Source: an uncultured Caulobacteraceae bacterium (GTDB lineage: Bacteria; Pseudomonadota; Alphaproteobacteria; Caulobacterales; Caulobacteraceae). From it: a stretch of 5,839 nucleotides of DNA. The notes beneath the pieces were generated by a model. That model saw only the letters and a list, made by a program, of their open reading frames with translations. It did no database searches and was not told the origin of the DNA. The stretch covers positions 1-5,839 of the forward strand of contig CAMLRH010000176.1 in NCBI GenBank assembly GCA_946482375.1, in the 5' to 3' direction. Shown piece by piece: positions 3,752 to 5,839 of this stretch. Made by a program: the position numbers and the translations under genes. Positions within the stretch are counted from its first letter, which is position 1, and the number at the start of each line of letters is the position of its first letter.

Positions 3752-5839
3752 ATGGGCGATCGAAATCTGATAGCGTTGCTGTGTGGCGGAGTCGCGATGA
3801 CCGCGCTGGCGCCTGGCCAGGCGTTCGCCCAGGAAGGCGCCGCTCCGACGGTGGACGAGGTCGTCGTCACCGCGCGCAAGGTTACAGAGAACATCCAGGA
3901 AGTGCCGATCTCGATGTCGGCGGTGGACGGGGAAAAGCTGGATCGCGCCAGGCTGTCGACCGTCGAAGCGCTCAACAACATCGCGCCGAACGTCAAGATC
4001 TTCAAAACCGTCAACAACTCGAGCGCATTCGCGGTCTACATCCGCGGGGTCGGGCGGAACAACGGCAACTTCAACGTCGAATCTCCGGTCGCTCTCTATG
4101 TCGATGACGTCATCTACCCCTATCAGGTCGGCCCGGTGGTCGATGTCGGCGGGGTCGATCGGGTGGAAGTGCTGCGCGGGCCGCAAGGCACTCTTTACGG
4201 GCGCAACGCCACCAACGGGGCGGTTAAATACATTACGACCCGGCCCAATCTTTCGGACGACAGGTATTCCCTCGCGGTCGCCGTGGGAACTTTCGGTCGC
4301 GTCGAGGCGCAGACCAGCGTCAGCGTGCCCCTCATCCAGGACCAGATGGCCGTTAAACTGGACCTCGGCGTCCGCAAATACGACGGCTATCTCTTCGACA
4401 TCGTCTCGCAGGATCGTGTCAACGGGACGAACTCCTTCTCGGGCCGGATGTCCATGCTCTGGGCTCCCACCGGAAACACCGAGATATACGCCGCGGTCGA
4501 CGGGACGGTGGCCCGCGATCCGTTGACGCTGAACGTGCCGGTCGTGCTCGACCCGGCGACCAACCAGTTCGTTCCTCGCTACGGCAGCTACTACACGACC
4601 GCCCACGCGGCGCCGGAGATCAACGACCTCGACGTGGCCGGCGTCACGGTCCAGGGCCGTTGGGACGCCGGTCCGGCGGTGTTGCGCTCCATCACATCTT
4701 ATCGGGGCTTCGACCAGAAGTACGCCAACGACTCGCCGGCCCGGCATGATCTGCCCTACACCGGAACGGTCACCGACACGGCGGACTCGACATTTACGCA
4801 GGAGTTCCAGGCGACCGGCGGGCTGTTCGACGATCGCATCACCTACGTCGCCGGCCTGTTCTACTTCAACAGCCTGACCAAGGCGACGACGCTGCAGCCG
4901 GAAGTGGCCGGCGATCCCACCAACTATACGCGGCAGCTCTCGACCAGCCTTGCGGGCTACTTCGATACGACGATCACGGTGGCGCCCCGGCTGAACGTGT
5001 CACTCGGCATTCGTCTGACCGAGGACGAGAAGGAAGTCGCCCAGACCCGGCGGGTCAACGGGGTGCTGCTGTTCTCGAAAGCGGGGACCGAAAGCTGGTC
5101 GGCGACGACGCCGCGCGTCAGTGTCGACTACAAGATCACCGACAACATCATGGCCTATGCCAACTGGGGCCGCGGCTTCAAGGCGGGGCAGGTCAACTCG
5201 GTGCAGCCCACGTCGCTTGCCGCCGCCGTCGTGTTCGTACCGCCTGAAGAGACGGAGAATACAGAGGTCGGCTTCAAGACCGAATGGTTCGAGCGTCGAC
5301 TGCGACTGAACGCTGATTACTTCTGGACCTCCTACACAAACCAGACCCAGCCCATCCTCGTCTCGGGCTCGACGCTGCTGGTGTTCTCGGATGCGGAGAT
5401 CGAAGGGGTCGAAGTCGAGCTGAACGCCCGACCGTTCCCGGCCTGGTCTATCGCCATCAACGCGGGGACGCTGACCAGTCAATACGTCAACGTGAACCTC
5501 AGCCACCCTGTCTTCGCGCTGGCGGACAAGACGTTGCAGCATGCGCCGGAGCTGACCTACCGGATAGCCACGGACTACACTTTCGATGGTCTGTTCGGCG
5601 GCGCGCTGACGGTGGGCGGCGATTACGACTACGTCAGCAAGACCTACCAGTGCCTGAACCACGCGCCCGTCTGCGTCATGGACGAGTACGACGTGATGGG
5701 CGCTTTCGCGACCTATTCCTTCCCCGGTGACCGCTTCCAGGTGACGCTGGCGGGCACCAACATCACCGGCACTGAGTACTTCAAGCTCGGATCGACCAAC
5801 GTCATCGACGACCCCGACGGGGTGGTGGCGACCGTCCCG
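3752..5839 (+). CDS. TonB-dependent outer-membrane receptor (3' end beyond window)
   Basis: The frame from ATG 3752 is open for 696 codons to the window edge with no stop; I checked it codon by codon. Residues 1-26 form a signal peptide with a hydrophobic core and an 'AFA' cleavage site before Gln27. A TonB-box-like segment 'TVDEVVVTARK' follows at 33-43. The plug domain runs to about residue 165, with 'EVPISMSAV', 'IRGVGRN' and the signature 'VEVLRGPQGTLYGRNATNG' starting at Val138. The rest is a 22-strand-type beta barrel with alternating, aromatic-rich strands, including 'ANWGRGFKAGQVN', 'ETENTEVGFKTEWFERRLRLNADYFWTSY' (conserved late-barrel block) and 'TLAGTNITGTEYF' near the end. Only the last strand, usually ending in Phe, appears to be missing, giving an expected total of roughly 710-730 residues. 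The protein would use TonB-ExbBD energy to import a ligand across the outer membrane. This class in sphingomonads is often tied to plant, aromatic or steroid-like substrates rather than iron; the ligand is not deducible here. It is divergent from a LysR gene, so substrate-induced control is likely. Confidence 0.95.
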   Translation, partial: MGDRNLIALLCGGVAMTALAPGQAFAQEGAAPTVDEVVVTARKVTENIQEVPISMSAVDGEKLDRARLSTVEALNNIAPNVKIFKTVNNSSAFAVYIRGVGRNNGNFNVESPVALYVDDVIYPYQVGPVVDVGGVDRVEVLRGPQGTLYGRNATNGAVKYITTRPNLSDDRYSLAVAVGTFGRVEAQTSVSVPLIQDQMAVKLDLGVRKYDGYLFDIVSQDRVNGTNSFSGRMSMLWAPTGNTEIYAAVDGTVARDPLTLNVPVVLDPATNQFVPRYGSYYTTAHAAPEINDLDVAGVTVQGRWDAGPAVLRSITSYRGFDQKYANDSPARHDLPYTGTVTDTADSTFTQEFQATGGLFDDRITYVAGLFYFNSLTKATTLQPEVAGDPTNYTRQLSTSLAGYFDTTITVAPRLNVSLGIRLTEDEKEVAQTRRVNGVLLFSKAGTESWSATTPRVSVDYKITDNIMAYANWGRGFKAGQVNSVQPTSLAAAVVFVPPEETENTEVGFKTEWFERRLRLNADYFWTSYTNQTQPILVSGSTLLVFSDAEIEGVEVELNARPFPAWSIAINAGTLTSQYVNVNLSHPVFALADKTLQHAPELTYRIATDYTFDGLFGGALTVGGDYDYVSKTYQCLNHAPVCVMDEYDVMGAFATYSFPGDRFQVTLAGTNITGTEYFKLGSTNVIDDPDGVVATVP

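Noticed and set aside
3752..3790. Possible lipoprotein signal at Cys11 of the receptor leader
   Set aside because: The residues before Cys11 are Ala-Leu-Leu, which do not fit the lipobox, and a normal signal-peptidase site 'AFA' follows at 24-26; TonB receptors are not usually lipoproteins.
3565..4107. Forward 180-codon open frame beginning in the intergenic region
   Set aside because: It overlaps the receptor start in another frame, turns into Arg/Gly-rich shadow sequence from about 3750, and its intergenic part has no recognisable features or good ribosome site.
3638..4747. Long open frame on the minus strand (369 codons) opposite the receptor
   Set aside because: Arg/Val/Asp-rich with no recognisable domain, and antisense to the plug and early barrel of a well-supported TonB-dependent receptor.

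Overview
The window looks like a catabolic region from a high-GC alphaproteobacterium, most likely of the sphingomonad/caulobacter type. This rests on an outer-membrane receptor with the sphingomonad-style start 'VVVTARKVTENIQEVPISMSAV' next to fatty-acid-type CoA genes, and on uniformly GC-rich coding sequence. The assignment is inference from protein style; no marker gene is present.

Layout: (1) Bases 1 to about 56 hold a short piece whose third frame reads as a TolB/PD40-type beta-propeller blade, unrelated to what follows. (2) From about base 57 to 960 runs the C-terminal 60% of an AMP-forming acyl-CoA synthetase. Its N-terminal part with the P-loop is missing, although the window has about 60 bases of sequence upstream. 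(3) Two crotonase-fold genes follow closely on the same strand (976-1758 and 1758-2555). They are 15 nt behind the ligase and joined to each other by a TAATG stop/start overlap, so the three probably form one operon. (4) A LysR-type regulator lies on the minus strand (3496-2561), converging on the second crotonase with a 5-nt gap. (5) A 255-bp divergent intergenic region carries several inverted repeats. (6) A TonB-dependent receptor gene begins at 3752 and is still open at the window end; it probably lacks only its last few residues.

Reading the genes together (inference): the receptor would bring a scarce or bulky organic compound through the outer membrane, the ligase would activate a carboxylic acid to its CoA thioester, and the two crotonases would act on the acyl-CoA. 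The LysR protein is placed to control the receptor and itself, and perhaps the CoA genes. The substrate cannot be named from sequence. Both crotonases lack the two catalytic glutamates of classical enoyl-CoA hydratase, so their reactions are open. I see no RNA gene, CRISPR array, insertion sequence or obviously new defence-type system. The most notable anomaly is the abrupt junction near base 56.
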